Of a DNA stretch of 63,753 nt, positions 50,549-59,740 are shown in pieces. Location: contig NZ_JAAALA010000024.1 of NCBI RefSeq assembly GCF_009905535.1, positions 1 to 63,753 on the forward strand, read 5' to 3'. The notes below the pieces were generated by a model. That model had not been told where the DNA came from. It saw only the letters and a list, made by a program, of their open reading frames with translations, and ran no database searches. The DNA comes from Caulobacter sp. SLTY (GTDB taxonomy: Bacteria; Pseudomonadota; Alphaproteobacteria; Caulobacterales; Caulobacteraceae). Positions within the stretch are counted from its first letter, which is position 1, and every line of letters begins with the position of its first letter. A program made the position numbers and the translations under genes.

Positions 50549-52795
50549 ATGAAGGGTATACTGCTCGCCTCGGCATGCCTGGCCGCCATGGCCGCCGCCG
50601 GCCCTGCTTTCAGCCAAACCGAAACCGCGCCTGCCGCGGAGAGCGACGTCGATGAGGTCATCGTCTCGGCCACCCGCCGGGACGAGAAGATCCAGGACGT
50701 CCCCCTGTCGATCACCGCCTATTCGCAGGAACAGCTGACCGCCAAGGGCATCGTCGGCTACGAGGGCCTGGCCCAGGAAACGCCCGGCATCGTCCTCAAC
50801 CGGGCCAGCGCCAATTTCAACAACTTCACCGCCCGGGGCGTGGCCACAAACGGCTACGGCGCCAACCTGCAGGGTACGGTCGCCATCTACATCGACGAGC
50901 TGCCGATCTCGACCATCGGCAACTCCACCAACCTCGACCCCAATCTCTACGATGTCGAGCGGGTCGAGTTCCTGCGCGGGCCGCAGGGCACCCTGTTCGG
51001 ATCCGGCTCGCTGGCCGGCGCCCTGCGTATCCTGACCAAGAAGCCCGAGCTGACCGAGTTCGACGCCTCGGCCATGGTCGATCTGGGCCTCACCGACGGC
51101 GGCTCCCTGCGCCAGCGCTACAGCGTCATGGGCAACGTGCCGATCGTGAAGGACACCCTGGGTGTCCGCGCTGTCCTCTTCTACCGCGACGAGGAAGGCT
51201 ACATCGACAACCTCGGCACCGGCATCCAGAACGCCAACACCCTGACCAACTACGGCGGTCGGGTGAACCTGCTTTGGGAGCCGACCGACCGCCTGTCGAT
51301 CAAGCTGCTCGCTTCCTACGAGATGAGCGAACCGGAGGACTCCTCCCTGATCAACCCGGCGCTCGGCTGGGACAAGCGCGTCTCCGATCGCCCCGACCGC
51401 TTCGTCGGCGAGTTGACCACCTTCAACGCCACCATCGACTACCAGTTCGACGGCTTCCACTTCACCAGCTCGACCACCCAGTCCAACTTCGACCAGGAGT
51501 TCCGGGTCGACCTGGCCGGCACCTTCGCCGGCGCCATTGCCTTCGGTCTCGACGCCTACGGCTACATGGATACCTTCGTGGAGGAGGCGCGGCTGGTCTC
51601 CGACCCCGGCGGCCGGTTCGATTGGGTGATCGGCGGCTTCTACATGGACCGCCGGCTAGACGTGGACTACCTCTACCGCTCGCGGGAGGACTTCCTGATT
51701 GCCCGCGGCATCACCGGCCTGACCGACGAGTACTACCAGAAGACCTACACCCACTTTAACAGCTCCGAAAAGGCGCTGTTCGGCGAGTTCACCTGGCGCT
51801 TCACCGACGATCTGTGGGCCACCGCCGGCGCCCGCTACGGCTCGGTCCAGTCCCAGGGTTTCACCGAGGGCGGCTATAACTCCAACTATCTGGTCAACGC
51901 CCTGTTCTTCATTCCGGGCCCCTTGACCATCGTTCCGGTCGCCAAGGCCACGGGCGTTGAGGTCGAGGAAACCGGCCCCTCCTGGAAGCTCAGCCTGTCC
52001 TGGCGCCCCGTGCCCACGGTGACCACGTACGTCACCTACTCGACCGGTTTCCGCACCCCGGTGGTCAACGCCTTCGCCGGCCGGCCCAGCATCGTGGATC
52101 CGACCGATCTCATCATACCGTTCGGCGCCGATTCCGACGACCTGACCAACTACGAGGTCGGCGTCAAAGGCCGCTGGTTCGACAACCGCCTGCACGCCAA
52201 CATCGCCCTCTATTACATCGACTGGCAGAACATCCAGGTCCAGGCCAACCGCGTGTCGGACTCCGTCCAGTTCGCCACCAACATCGGCGGCGCGGTCAGC
52301 AAGGGCGTTGAGATGGAGGTGGTCTACTTCCCGTTCGAGGGCCTCACCGTCGGCTTCAACGCCTCGTTCAACGAGTCCGAGATCACCGACCTGACCGCCC
52401 AGGAAGCCGCTATTTCCGGCGCCGTGAAGGGCTGGCGTCTTGCCTTCCCGCGCTTCCAGGGCTCGGCCTACTTCAACTACCGCTGGCAGATTGGCGACAG
52501 CGCGGAAGCCAACTTCTCGATGGTCTATTCGCGGGTGGGCTCCTACCCCGGCTCCTTCCCAAACACCCCCGGCCGGCCCACCGTGCCCAGCCCGGTGTTC
52601 GACTACACCGAGACCTGGGACAACGTGAACGCGACCTTCGCCGTGGCCTTCGACAAGTGGACCGCCGGCGTCTACGTCGAAAACCTCTTCGACGAGCACA
52701 ACATCACCTACGTCCACCCCGAGGCCTTCGTCGCCAACAAGTATGCGACCCAGCGTCCGCGTACGATCGGCGTCCGGCTGAGCTACGACTTCTGA
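50549..52795 (+). CDS. TonB-dependent outer-membrane receptor
   Basis: 748 aa from the ATG at 50549 with GGGAGGGAAC upstream. Signal peptide MKGILLASACLAAMAAAG...AFSQ; TonB-box region VDEVIVSATRRDEKIQDVP; plug with VEFLRGPQGTLFGSGSLAGA; barrel ending VRLSYDF. First gene of a tightly packed cassette: its TGA shares the A with the MFS ATG (TGATG). The 159-base gap in front holds the promoter, including an ATTGAC half-site at 50474-50479, but no copy of the TAACTAATTAAT motif. Confidence 0.95.
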   Translation: MKGILLASACLAAMAAAGPAFSQTETAPAAESDVDEVIVSATRRDEKIQDVPLSITAYSQEQLTAKGIVGYEGLAQETPGIVLNRASANFNNFTARGVATNGYGANLQGTVAIYIDELPISTIGNSTNLDPNLYDVERVEFLRGPQGTLFGSGSLAGALRILTKKPELTEFDASAMVDLGLTDGGSLRQRYSVMGNVPIVKDTLGVRAVLFYRDEEGYIDNLGTGIQNANTLTNYGGRVNLLWEPTDRLSIKLLASYEMSEPEDSSLINPALGWDKRVSDRPDRFVGELTTFNATIDYQFDGFHFTSSTTQSNFDQEFRVDLAGTFAGAIAFGLDAYGYMDTFVEEARLVSDPGGRFDWVIGGFYMDRRLDVDYLYRSREDFLIARGITGLTDEYYQKTYTHFNSSEKALFGEFTWRFTDDLWATAGARYGSVQSQGFTEGGYNSNYLVNALFFIPGPLTIVPVAKATGVEVEETGPSWKLSLSWRPVPTVTTYVTYSTGFRTPVVNAFAGRPSIVDPTDLIIPFGADSDDLTNYEVGVKGRWFDNRLHANIALYYIDWQNIQVQANRVSDSVQFATNIGGAVSKGVEMEVVYFPFEGLTVGFNASFNESEITDLTAQEAAISGAVKGWRLAFPRFQGSAYFNYRWQIGDSAEANFSMVYSRVGSYPGSFPNTPGRPTVPSPVFDYTETWDNVNATFAVAFDKWTAGVYVENLFDEHNITYVHPEAFVANKYATQRPRTIGVRLSYDF

Positions 52796-54108
52796 TGGCC
52801 ACGACTCCTCAGGCGGCGGGCGCTGTTGCGTCCGCCAAGCCGGGCGCGCGCGCCTGGTTCGTGCTCGGCGTCCTCTGCTTCGTCTATGTGCTGAACTTCC
52901 TGGACCGCCAGCTGCTGTCGATCCTGGCCAAGCCGATCCAGGACGACCTGGGGGTCACCGACGGCCAGATCGGCCTGATCACCGGGCTCTACTTCGCCCT
53001 GTTCTACTGTACGATCTCGATCCCGGTCGGCTGGCTGGCCGACCGGACCAACCGGGTGAAGCTGGTCGCCGTCGCCTGCGGCCTGTGGAGCGCGGCCACC
53101 ATCGCCTGCGGGGTGGCCTCCAACTACCCGCAGCTGGTCGCCGCCCGCATGGCGGTGGGGGTCGGGGAGGCCGGCGGCGTGCCGCCCTCCTACGCCATTA
53201 TCAGCGACTATTTCGGCCCCGGCACGCGCGGCACGGCGCTTGGCTTCTTCAACGTCGGGCCGGCCCTAGGGCAGATGCTGGGGGTTGCCTTCGGCGCCTC
53301 CATCGCCGCCGCCTATGACTGGCGCAGCGCCTTCATCGCCATCGGCGCTGTCGGGGTGGTCACCGCCGTCCTGGTCTTCTTCACCGTCAAGGAGCCCAAG
53401 CGCGGCGGCCTCGACGCGGCCCCGGTTGCTGCCGAGCCGCCGGAAGGGTTTTGGAAGACCTGCGCCATGTTCTTCTCGCGCCCGGTCCTGCGGCTGACCG
53501 CCCTGGCCGGCGGCGCGACCCAGTTCGTCACCTACGCCCTGCTCAACTTCGCCACCCTGTTCCTGATGCGGGAAAAGGGCATGACCTTGCAGCAGGTCGC
53601 CCTCTGGTACGCCCTCGTCATCGGCATTGCCGGCGGCGGCGGCATCTTCCTCGCGGGCCGTCTCGCCGACTGGCTCGTGCCGAAGACCAAGAGGGCCTAC
53701 GCTTGGCTGCCGGCGGTTTCCCTGACGCTGGCAGTCCCTTTCTTCATCGGCTTCGTCTGGGCTCCGACCTGGCAGCTGTCGCTGCTGTTCCTGACCGTGC
53801 CGATGTTCCTCAACTACTTCTACCTCTCCCCCTCCGTGGCCCTGGTCCAGGAGGAGGTGAAGCCACATCAGCGGGTCCTCTCCGGCGCCCTGCTGCTGCT
53901 GGTGATGAACATGATCGGGCTGGGCTTCGGCCCCACCTACCTCGGCGCGATCAGCGACTGGTTCAAGGCGACCAACCCCGACAACAGCCTGCAGATGGCC
54001 CTCTACACCCTGGTCTTCTTCTACGGCCTGGCGGTGGTGCTCTACCTGTTCCTGGCGCGGGCGCTCGGTCGCGAGGAAGCGGCGACGAAAGCGGGAGTGG
54101 CCGCATGA
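52795..54108 (+). CDS. MFS transporter (spinster-like)
   Basis: 437 aa, 12 predicted helices. Helix 1 region FVLGVLCFVYVLNFLDRQLL and loop LADRTNRVKLVA place it in the same group as the other two carriers. Its ATG overlaps the receptor TGA by one base and its TGA overlaps the esterase ATG by four, so the order receptor, carrier, esterase, ligase is one transcript. It should bring the hydrolysed product into the cytoplasm. Confidence 0.92.
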   Translation: MATTPQAAGAVASAKPGARAWFVLGVLCFVYVLNFLDRQLLSILAKPIQDDLGVTDGQIGLITGLYFALFYCTISIPVGWLADRTNRVKLVAVACGLWSAATIACGVASNYPQLVAARMAVGVGEAGGVPPSYAIISDYFGPGTRGTALGFFNVGPALGQMLGVAFGASIAAAYDWRSAFIAIGAVGVVTAVLVFFTVKEPKRGGLDAAPVAAEPPEGFWKTCAMFFSRPVLRLTALAGGATQFVTYALLNFATLFLMREKGMTLQQVALWYALVIGIAGGGGIFLAGRLADWLVPKTKRAYAWLPAVSLTLAVPFFIGFVWAPTWQLSLLFLTVPMFLNYFYLSPSVALVQEEVKPHQRVLSGALLLLVMNMIGLGFGPTYLGAISDWFKATNPDNSLQMALYTLVFFYGLAVVLYLFLARALGREEAATKAGVAA

Positions 54109-55937
54109 GCAACCTGTCACTCCAACCCCAGAAAACATCCCCGTCATCCCGGAAAGCGCGCAGCGCTTATCCGGGACCCAGGGGTGACAGAGCGCCGTCC
54201 GATACGCTGGGTTCGACAGCGAGTTCACGCCCTCCTGGGTCCCGGATAGCCCGCTTCGCGGCCTTCCGGGATGACGGAAAAGAGGCAGGGCAGGGTGAGA
54301 AGGGTAACAGCCATTCCTTGCTCAACATCCTGCTCGCCTTCATCGCCGCGCTCTTCCTCACCGCCCCCGCCTTCGCGGCCGAGGCGCCGGTCGTCAAAGC
54401 CCCCGCCGGCACGGTCAAAGGCCAATCCCTCGACGGTGTCGACTCCTTCAAGAACCTGCCCTTCGCCGGCCCCCCGACAGGCCAGAACCGCTGGAAGCCC
54501 CCGACCGCAGCCCCCACCTGGTCCGGCGTCCGCGACGCGACCAAGTTCGGCCCCGCCTGCATCCAGCCCCCCTCGGTCGTCCGCAGCATCTATTCCGAAG
54601 ACCTCGGCGCCTTCAGCGAGGACTGCCTGTCGCTGAACATCTGGCGCCCCGCCAATGCCGCCAAGGCTCCGGTCATGGTTTGGATCCACGGCGGCTCCCT
54701 GGTCGCCGGCGGCGCCCGCGGAGGCCTCTATGACGGCGCCGCCCTGGCCCGCCGGGGCGTCATTGTGGTCACCGTCAACTACCGCCTCGGCGTCCTCGGC
54801 TACCTCGCCCACCCCGACCTGTCGGCGGAATCGCCCGACGGCGTCTCCGGCAACTACGGCCTGCTCGATCAGGTCGCCGGCCTTGAGTGGGTGAAGCGCA
54901 ACATCGCCGCCTTCGGGGGCGACCCGGACAACGTTACGGTCGCCGGCGAGTCCGCCGGCGCCCTCTCGGCGATGTACCTGATGGCCTCGCCCCGGGCGAA
55001 AGGCCTGTTCCACAAGGCCATCCTCCAGAGCGCCTACATGGTCACCACCCCGGAGCTGCGCGAGCGCCGCTTCGGCATGGACCCGGCCGAGACCAACGGC
55101 AAAACCCTGGAAGCCAAGCTCGGCGTCCGGGGGCTGGTGCGCCTGCGCGCCATGGAGCCGAACGCGCTGACCATCCAGGCGGCCATGGCCGGCTATGCCC
55201 CGTTCGGCACGATCGACGGCAAAGTGCTGCCCCGTCAGCTGGTCGACGCTTTCGACCGTGGCGAACAGGCGCCCGTGCCCGTCCTCGCCGGCTTCAACAG
55301 CGGCGAGATCCGCACCCTGCGCTTCCTGGCACCCCCACCGCCGGCCAGCGCGGAGATTTACGAGGCCGCCATCCGCCGGGCGTACGGCCCCCTGGCCGAC
55401 GAGTTCCTGCGGCTCTACCCGTCCAGCGACATGGGCGAGAGCATCCTCGCCTACGTCCGCGACAGCATCTACGGCTGGACCGCCGAACGCCTGGTCGCCA
55501 AGCAGACGGCGCTGGGCCAGCCCGGCTACCTCTACCTCTTCGACCACGGCTACCCGGCCACGCAAACGGCCGGCATCCACGCCTTCCACGCCGTCGAAAT
55601 CCCCTACGTCTTCGGCATCGGCGACCGCTTCCCCACCGCCTGGCCCAAACCCCCGGCTACGGCTGAGGAAACCGCCTTCGCCGAAACCGTCGCCGGCCAC
55701 TGGGCCAGCTTCATCAAGGACGGCGCCCCCGGCGGCGGCTGGGCTCCCTACGGCCAGGGCCGCGGCTACATGGCCTACGAGGATACCGCCCGCCCCAAGA
55801 CTCACCTGATGCCCGGCATGTACGAGCTCCACGAAGAGGTCATCGCCCGCCGTCGCGCTGTGGGAACCATCCCCTGGAACTGGAACCACGGCATCCTCTC
55901 GCCGCCGCTGCCGCTCAAGCCTTCGGAGACCCGATGA
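54105..55937 (+). CDS. Exported type B carboxylesterase with a repeat-derived N-terminal extension
   Basis: 610 aa from the ATG at 54105 (overlapping the MFS stop). Residues from about 78 on are a normal secreted esterase: hydrophobic signal LLNILLAFIAALFLTAPAFA, GVRDATKFGPACIQPP, EDCLSLNIWRPA, oxyanion HGGSLVAGGA, nucleophile elbow GESAGALSAM, acid in FNSGEIR and histidine in AFHAVEIPYVFG. The first 60 residues or so are low-complexity, rich in Arg, Ser, Pro and Gly, and are encoded by a 137-bp palindromic repeat (54141-54277). This puts an abnormal segment before the signal peptide. A TTG at 54318 could restore a normal start. Confidence 0.88.
   Translation: MSNLSLQPQKTSPSSRKARSAYPGPRGDRAPSDTLGSTASSRPPGSRIARFAAFRDDGKEAGQGEKGNSHSLLNILLAFIAALFLTAPAFAAEAPVVKAPAGTVKGQSLDGVDSFKNLPFAGPPTGQNRWKPPTAAPTWSGVRDATKFGPACIQPPSVVRSIYSEDLGAFSEDCLSLNIWRPANAAKAPVMVWIHGGSLVAGGARGGLYDGAALARRGVIVVTVNYRLGVLGYLAHPDLSAESPDGVSGNYGLLDQVAGLEWVKRNIAAFGGDPDNVTVAGESAGALSAMYLMASPRAKGLFHKAILQSAYMVTTPELRERRFGMDPAETNGKTLEAKLGVRGLVRLRAMEPNALTIQAAMAGYAPFGTIDGKVLPRQLVDAFDRGEQAPVPVLAGFNSGEIRTLRFLAPPPPASAEIYEAAIRRAYGPLADEFLRLYPSSDMGESILAYVRDSIYGWTAERLVAKQTALGQPGYLYLFDHGYPATQTAGIHAFHAVEIPYVFGIGDRFPTAWPKPPATAEETAFAETVAGHWASFIKDGAPGGGWAPYGQGRGYMAYEDTARPKTHLMPGMYELHEEVIARRRAVGTIPWNWNHGILSPPLPLKPSETR
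54141..54277. repeat. REP-like palindromic repeat inside the esterase 5' end
   Basis: 137 bp with imperfect inverted arms: CCGTCATCCCGGAA at the left and TTCCGGGATGACGG at the right end, then TATCCGGGACCCAGG and CCTGGGTCCCGGATA further in. The centre (about 54185-54225) is unrelated. This is the look of the short intergenic palindromic elements common in alphaproteobacteria. Here it lies within an open reading frame and keeps it in frame. Confidence 0.8.
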
Positions 55938-57526
55938 TCGACGGGGCCATGCAGGCGTATGCGTTGACGCTCGACAGGATCCTGACCCACGGCGCCAAGT
56001 GGCACCCGAGCGCCGAGGTCGTCTCCGCGCGCGAGGACGGCCGGATCGACCGGATCGGCTATGCCGCGCTGGAGGACCGCAGTCGGCGGGTTTCCGGCCT
56101 GCTGCAAAGCCTCGGTACGAAGCCCGGCGACCGCGTCGCCACCCTGGCCTGGAACAGCCAGGCCCATGTGGAGGCCTGGTTCGGCGTCATGGGCATGGGC
56201 GCGGTCTGTCACACCCTCAACCCGCGCCTGACCGCCGAGCAGCTGGCCTGGATGGTCGACCGCTCGGGCGCACGCATCGTGATCGCCAGCGCCGACCTCG
56301 CCCCCCTGGCCCTTGAACTCGCCGAGCGGGCGCAATCGGTCGAACGCGTCCTGGTCATCGACGGCCGGCCGGGCAATGTCTCGGGTGAACGTCTCCAGGT
56401 CGACGCCCTCGAAGACCTCCTGACCGCCATCGACGACCGACCGGAATGGGGCGGCTTCGACGAGACCACCCCCTGCGGCCTCTGCTTCACCTCCGGCACC
56501 ACCGGCAACCCAAAGGGCGTCACCTACACCCACCGCGCCAGCTTCCTGCACGCCCAGCGCCTACTGCAGGTCGACGCCATGGCGGTGTCCTGCGCCGACA
56601 GCGTCCTGGCCGTGGTGCCGATGTTCCACGCCAATGCCTGGGGTCTGCCGTTCGCCGCGCCGGCCGCCGGCGCCAAGTTGGTGCTGCCCGGCCGCCACAC
56701 CGACGGCGCGCGCCTGGCCAAGCTCATCCGCGCGGAGAGCGTCACGGTCGCCGTCGGCGTGCCCACCGTCTGGCTGGGCCTGCTCGAACATCTGGAAGCC
56801 ACCGGGGAGGATGTCCCCAGCCTGCAGCGCATCGTGGTCGGCGGCGCCCCCATGCCCACCGCCCTGATGGAGCGGCTGGAGACCCGCTTGGGCGTCAAGG
56901 TGCAGACCACCTGGGGCATGACCGAGCTGTCCCCCTCCGGAACCGTCACCCCGCTCAGCGATCCGGAGCGCCCCGCCTTCCAGTCCGGCCGCCCGACCCT
57001 GGGCATCGACCTTCTGATCACCGACCCGGAGGGCAACCCCCTCCCGCAACAGCGCGACACCGAAGGCAACCTGCGGGTCCGCGGCGCCGCGGTGGTGGAG
57101 CGCTATTTTGGTGAGACGGAATCGGCCCTGGACTCCAACGGCTGGTTCGACACCGGCGACCTCGCCCGCATCGACACGGCCGGCAACCTGGTCATCACCG
57201 GCCGCGCCAAGGATCTGATCAAGTCCGGCGGCGAGTGGATCAACCCGGTGGAGATCGAGGCCGTGGTCGGCGCCCTGCCAGAGGTTTCCCTGGCTGCGGT
57301 GATCGGCCGCGCCGACCCCAAATGGGGCGAGCGCCCCATCCTGCTGGTGGAGCTGCGCGACGCGGACGGGGTCACCGACGAGGCGCTTTTGGCATCTCTC
57401 AAGGGCCGGGTGGCCAGCTGGTGGATTCCCGACGATGTTGTGCGTCTGGACAGCATGCCGCTCGCGGCGACGGGCAAGATCGACAAGATCCGGCTGCGCG
57501 GCCAATACGGTGGGGCATCGACTTGA
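55934..57526 (+). CDS. Fatty-acid/acyl-CoA ligase (AMP-binding)
   Basis: 530 aa. CFTSGTTGNPKGVTYTHR phosphate loop, MFHANAWGLPFAAPAAG, TTWGMTELSPSGTV, GWFDTGDLARID and GRAKDLIKSGGEWINPVEIE, final lysine in ATGKIDKIRLR: a complete medium/long-chain acyl-CoA synthetase of the FadK/AlkK-like type. Overlaps the esterase by ATGA. It would activate the acid released by the esterase. TetR follows on the same strand. Confidence 0.93.
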   Translation: MIDGAMQAYALTLDRILTHGAKWHPSAEVVSAREDGRIDRIGYAALEDRSRRVSGLLQSLGTKPGDRVATLAWNSQAHVEAWFGVMGMGAVCHTLNPRLTAEQLAWMVDRSGARIVIASADLAPLALELAERAQSVERVLVIDGRPGNVSGERLQVDALEDLLTAIDDRPEWGGFDETTPCGLCFTSGTTGNPKGVTYTHRASFLHAQRLLQVDAMAVSCADSVLAVVPMFHANAWGLPFAAPAAGAKLVLPGRHTDGARLAKLIRAESVTVAVGVPTVWLGLLEHLEATGEDVPSLQRIVVGGAPMPTALMERLETRLGVKVQTTWGMTELSPSGTVTPLSDPERPAFQSGRPTLGIDLLITDPEGNPLPQQRDTEGNLRVRGAAVVERYFGETESALDSNGWFDTGDLARIDTAGNLVITGRAKDLIKSGGEWINPVEIEAVVGALPEVSLAAVIGRADPKWGERPILLVELRDADGVTDEALLASLKGRVASWWIPDDVVRLDSMPLAATGKIDKIRLRGQYGGAST

Positions 57527-57558
57527 CGCCCGACCTGTCAGTCCCGAAAGAGTACCGT

Positions 57559-58254
57559 GTGCCCCAAGCCCAGACATCCCGGCGCCGCTCCACGAAGGCC
57601 GAACAGCGCGCCGAGTCCATGGAGCAGATCCTCGACGCCGCCGAACTGCTGTTCTCCAAGCACGGCCTCTACGGCGTCACCCTGAAGGATGTTGCCAAGG
57701 CGGTTGGGGTGCACCACACCCTCCTGAACTACTATTTCGAGGATAAGCAGAAGCTGTTCGACGCGGTGTTCGCCCGCCGCGCCGGGGTGACCATCGACCG
57801 CCGCATGCAGGCCCTGGCCGACTATGAGGCCATGGCCGGCGACAACCCCACCGTCGAGGGCGCTCTTCACGCCTTCCTCGACACCGACCTCGACCTCTAC
57901 ATCGAGGGCGGCGAGGGCTGGCGCAACTACGGCGCCCTGGGCGCCCAGGTCTCCAACACCCCCGAGGGCTCGGTGCTGATGGACCAGCACTTCGACCCTG
58001 TCGTCCTGCGCCTGATCGACATCCTGGAGCGGGCCCTGCCGTCCTGCTCCCGCGAGGACCTGTTCTGGGGCTATCACTTCGTCACCGGCGCCCTGATGCT
58101 GACCCTGGCCCGCACGGGGCGCATCGACCGCCTCTCCGGCGGCCTCTGCAAATCCGAAGACTTCGAAGCCATCAAGAAGCGCATCGCCACCTTTATGGCC
58201 GCCGGCTTCCACGCCATCTGCCGCGGCGAGACGCCGGCGCTTGGGCCGCTGTAG
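57559..58254 (+). CDS. TetR-family transcriptional regulator
   Basis: 231 aa from a GTG at 57559 (GAAAGAG upstream); a TTG at 57523 overlapping the ligase stop is possible. The DNA-binding part is ESMEQILDAAELLFSKHGLY, GVTLKDVAKAVGVHHTLLNY and YFEDKQKLFDAVF. The ligand domain resembles TetR regulators of fatty-acid and aromatic degradation genes. As last gene of the receptor-to-ligase cassette it probably responds to the imported compound or its CoA ester. Confidence 0.9.
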   Translation: MPQAQTSRRRSTKAEQRAESMEQILDAAELLFSKHGLYGVTLKDVAKAVGVHHTLLNYYFEDKQKLFDAVFARRAGVTIDRRMQALADYEAMAGDNPTVEGALHAFLDTDLDLYIEGGEGWRNYGALGAQVSNTPEGSVLMDQHFDPVVLRLIDILERALPSCSREDLFWGYHFVTGALMLTLARTGRIDRLSGGLCKSEDFEAIKKRIATFMAAGFHAICRGETPALGPL

Positions 58255-58261
58255 GGGCACC

Positions 58262-59092
58262 TCAGCGCTCCACGAACCCGTCGGTCAGCAGCCGCCCGTC
58301 CGCCGCCTCCAGCTGGAACGGCAGCCGGCCCTCCACAGGCGGCCCGGTCCACAGCTCGATCGGCTCGCCCGCCCAAGCCGGCGAGCGGAACCGGGCCGAC
58401 AGCCGCTTGAGCTGGCAGCCCCCCGGGGTCAGCGCCAGCCCGGCCAGCGCCCACAGGGCAGTGCCGTGGATGAGAATGTCTGGCAGGCCGGCGGTCAGGG
58501 CGACCTGGCGTTCGGTGTGGATGGGGTTCCAGATCTCGGCGCACTCCGAATACTGGTGCGGAAAGCCACGGGAGGTGCGGATCGGAACGGCCATTTCGGG
58601 GCGCTGAATGGGAGGGCGGGGGGCCGGCTCTTCCGGCGGCGGGCGATCCTCGCCGCTCACGGCCACCTCGCGCAGGATGCTGGTCGACAGGCTGACCGCC
58701 AGCAGGCGGCCGTCGGCCCCGCGCGTCTCATAGCGGGTGGTCGCCACCGCCCCGGCCCGGCTGGCCCTCACCCCGATCAGCTCGCCGCTGACCGACAGGG
58801 TCTCGCCCGCCGGGATGGGCCCCAGGAACCGGGTGTCCTGCGCCGCATGCACGCCGCGCCGCTGTTCGTCGGGCGTCAGCGTCTGTTCCGGATGGTCCCG
58901 CGCCATCAGCGCCAGCACCCACTCGGGCGAGACCACCTGCATCGGCAGGGCGGTCAGCGGCCCGGCCGCGTCGTCCAGCCCCGCCGCGTCGTCCGGCGCC
59001 AGCACCGCCCGAAAGGCCAGCGCCCGGCGCGGCGTCACCGCCCAGTCGATGGGCCCCCAGCGGGCGCCGACGAGAGCGGGGTTGAACGGCAT
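58262..59092 (-). CDS. MaoC-like double hot-dog protein
   Basis: 276 aa. The N-terminal hot-dog carries RFLGPIPAGETLSVSGELIG; the C-terminal one has ECAEIWNPIHTERQVALTAG then LPDILIHGTALWALAG, close to the hydratase-2 consensus DxNPxHxDxxxAxxxGLPxxIxHG. The Asp of that motif is Ile, the His is kept. Likely hydratase, thioesterase or mesaconyl-type activity on an acyl-CoA. It converges on the TetR gene by eight bases and starts three bases after the EVE gene on the same strand. Confidence 0.82.
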   Translation of the reverse strand: MPFNPALVGARWGPIDWAVTPRRALAFRAVLAPDDAAGLDDAAGPLTALPMQVVSPEWVLALMARDHPEQTLTPDEQRRGVHAAQDTRFLGPIPAGETLSVSGELIGVRASRAGAVATTRYETRGADGRLLAVSLSTSILREVAVSGEDRPPPEEPAPRPPIQRPEMAVPIRTSRGFPHQYSECAEIWNPIHTERQVALTAGLPDILIHGTALWALAGLALTPGGCQLKRLSARFRSPAWAGEPIELWTGPPVEGRLPFQLEAADGRLLTDGFVER

Positions 59093-59095
59093 GGC

Positions 59096-59506
59096 CTAGC
59101 CGCTCGCCTTGAGGATATGGTCCCATTCCTCGGCCGTGACCGGCTGCACCGACAGGCGGAAGGAGGTGACCAGGGACATCTTGGCCACCGCCGGATCGAC
59201 CTTGGCCCGAGCCAGGGTGAAGGGCGTCTTCAGCGGCTCCACCGCCTTGATGTCGACGCAGTAGAACTTGCCCGTAGCGTCGGTCGGATCGACATATGCC
59301 TCCTTGACCACCTCGGCCACGCCAACGATCTCCTTGCCGGCGTTGGAGTGGTAGAAGAAGCACCGATCGCCCAGCTTCATGGCCATCATGTTCAGCTTGG
59401 CGGTGTGGTTACGCACCCCGGTCCAGGGTTCGCCCTTGTCGCCGGTGGCGACCAGGTCGTCCCAGGAATAGACGTCCGGCTCGGACTTCAGCAGCCAGTA
59501 GTTCAT
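59096..59506 (-). CDS. EVE-domain protein
   Basis: 136 aa, the full stand-alone EVE form: MNYWLLKSEPDVYSWDDL, GEPWTGVRNHTAKLNMMAMK, GDRCFFYHSNAGKEIVGVAE and a final YCVDIKAVEPLKTPFTLA. EVE domains are PUA-like and bind modified bases in nucleic acid; bacterial stand-alone members are structurally known but not assigned a role. It is co-transcribed with the MaoC-like gene. A REP-like repeat precedes it. Confidence 0.92.
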   Translation of the reverse strand: MNYWLLKSEPDVYSWDDLVATGDKGEPWTGVRNHTAKLNMMAMKLGDRCFFYHSNAGKEIVGVAEVVKEAYVDPTDATGKFYCVDIKAVEPLKTPFTLARAKVDPAVAKMSLVTSFRLSVQPVTAEEWDHILKASG

Positions 59507-59591
59507 CGGGCGCTCCGTAATCGAGCGGCGACTCTAGCCGATTCCTCGAGCTCCTCCGCCACCCACCCCATCACAGCGGTCATCCACTCCA

Positions 59592-59729
59592 CCGTCATCC
59601 TTGGGCTTGTCCCGAGGACCCATTCGTCCGCCCACACGAACCTCAGGAGTGGGGTCGCGGCCGCGACCCCAGGGCACGCGCTCACGGCGGCGTCACCATG
59701 GGTCCTCGGGACAAGCCCGAGGATGACGG
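59592..59729. repeat. REP-like palindromic repeat with a perfect 20-bp central palindrome
   Basis: 138 bp in the gap between the VOC and EVE genes. The outer arms CCGTCATCCTTGGGCTTGTC and GACAAGCCCGAGGATGACGG are inverted, continuing as CCGAGGACCCAT / ATGGGTCCTCGG. The middle (59651-59670) is the perfect palindrome GGGGTCGCGGCCGCGACCCC. Same size as the repeat at 54.1 kb and similar CCGTCATCC ends, but different inner arms, so a second type of the same class. Confidence 0.85.
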
Positions 59730-59740
59730 GAAGAGGGGCG

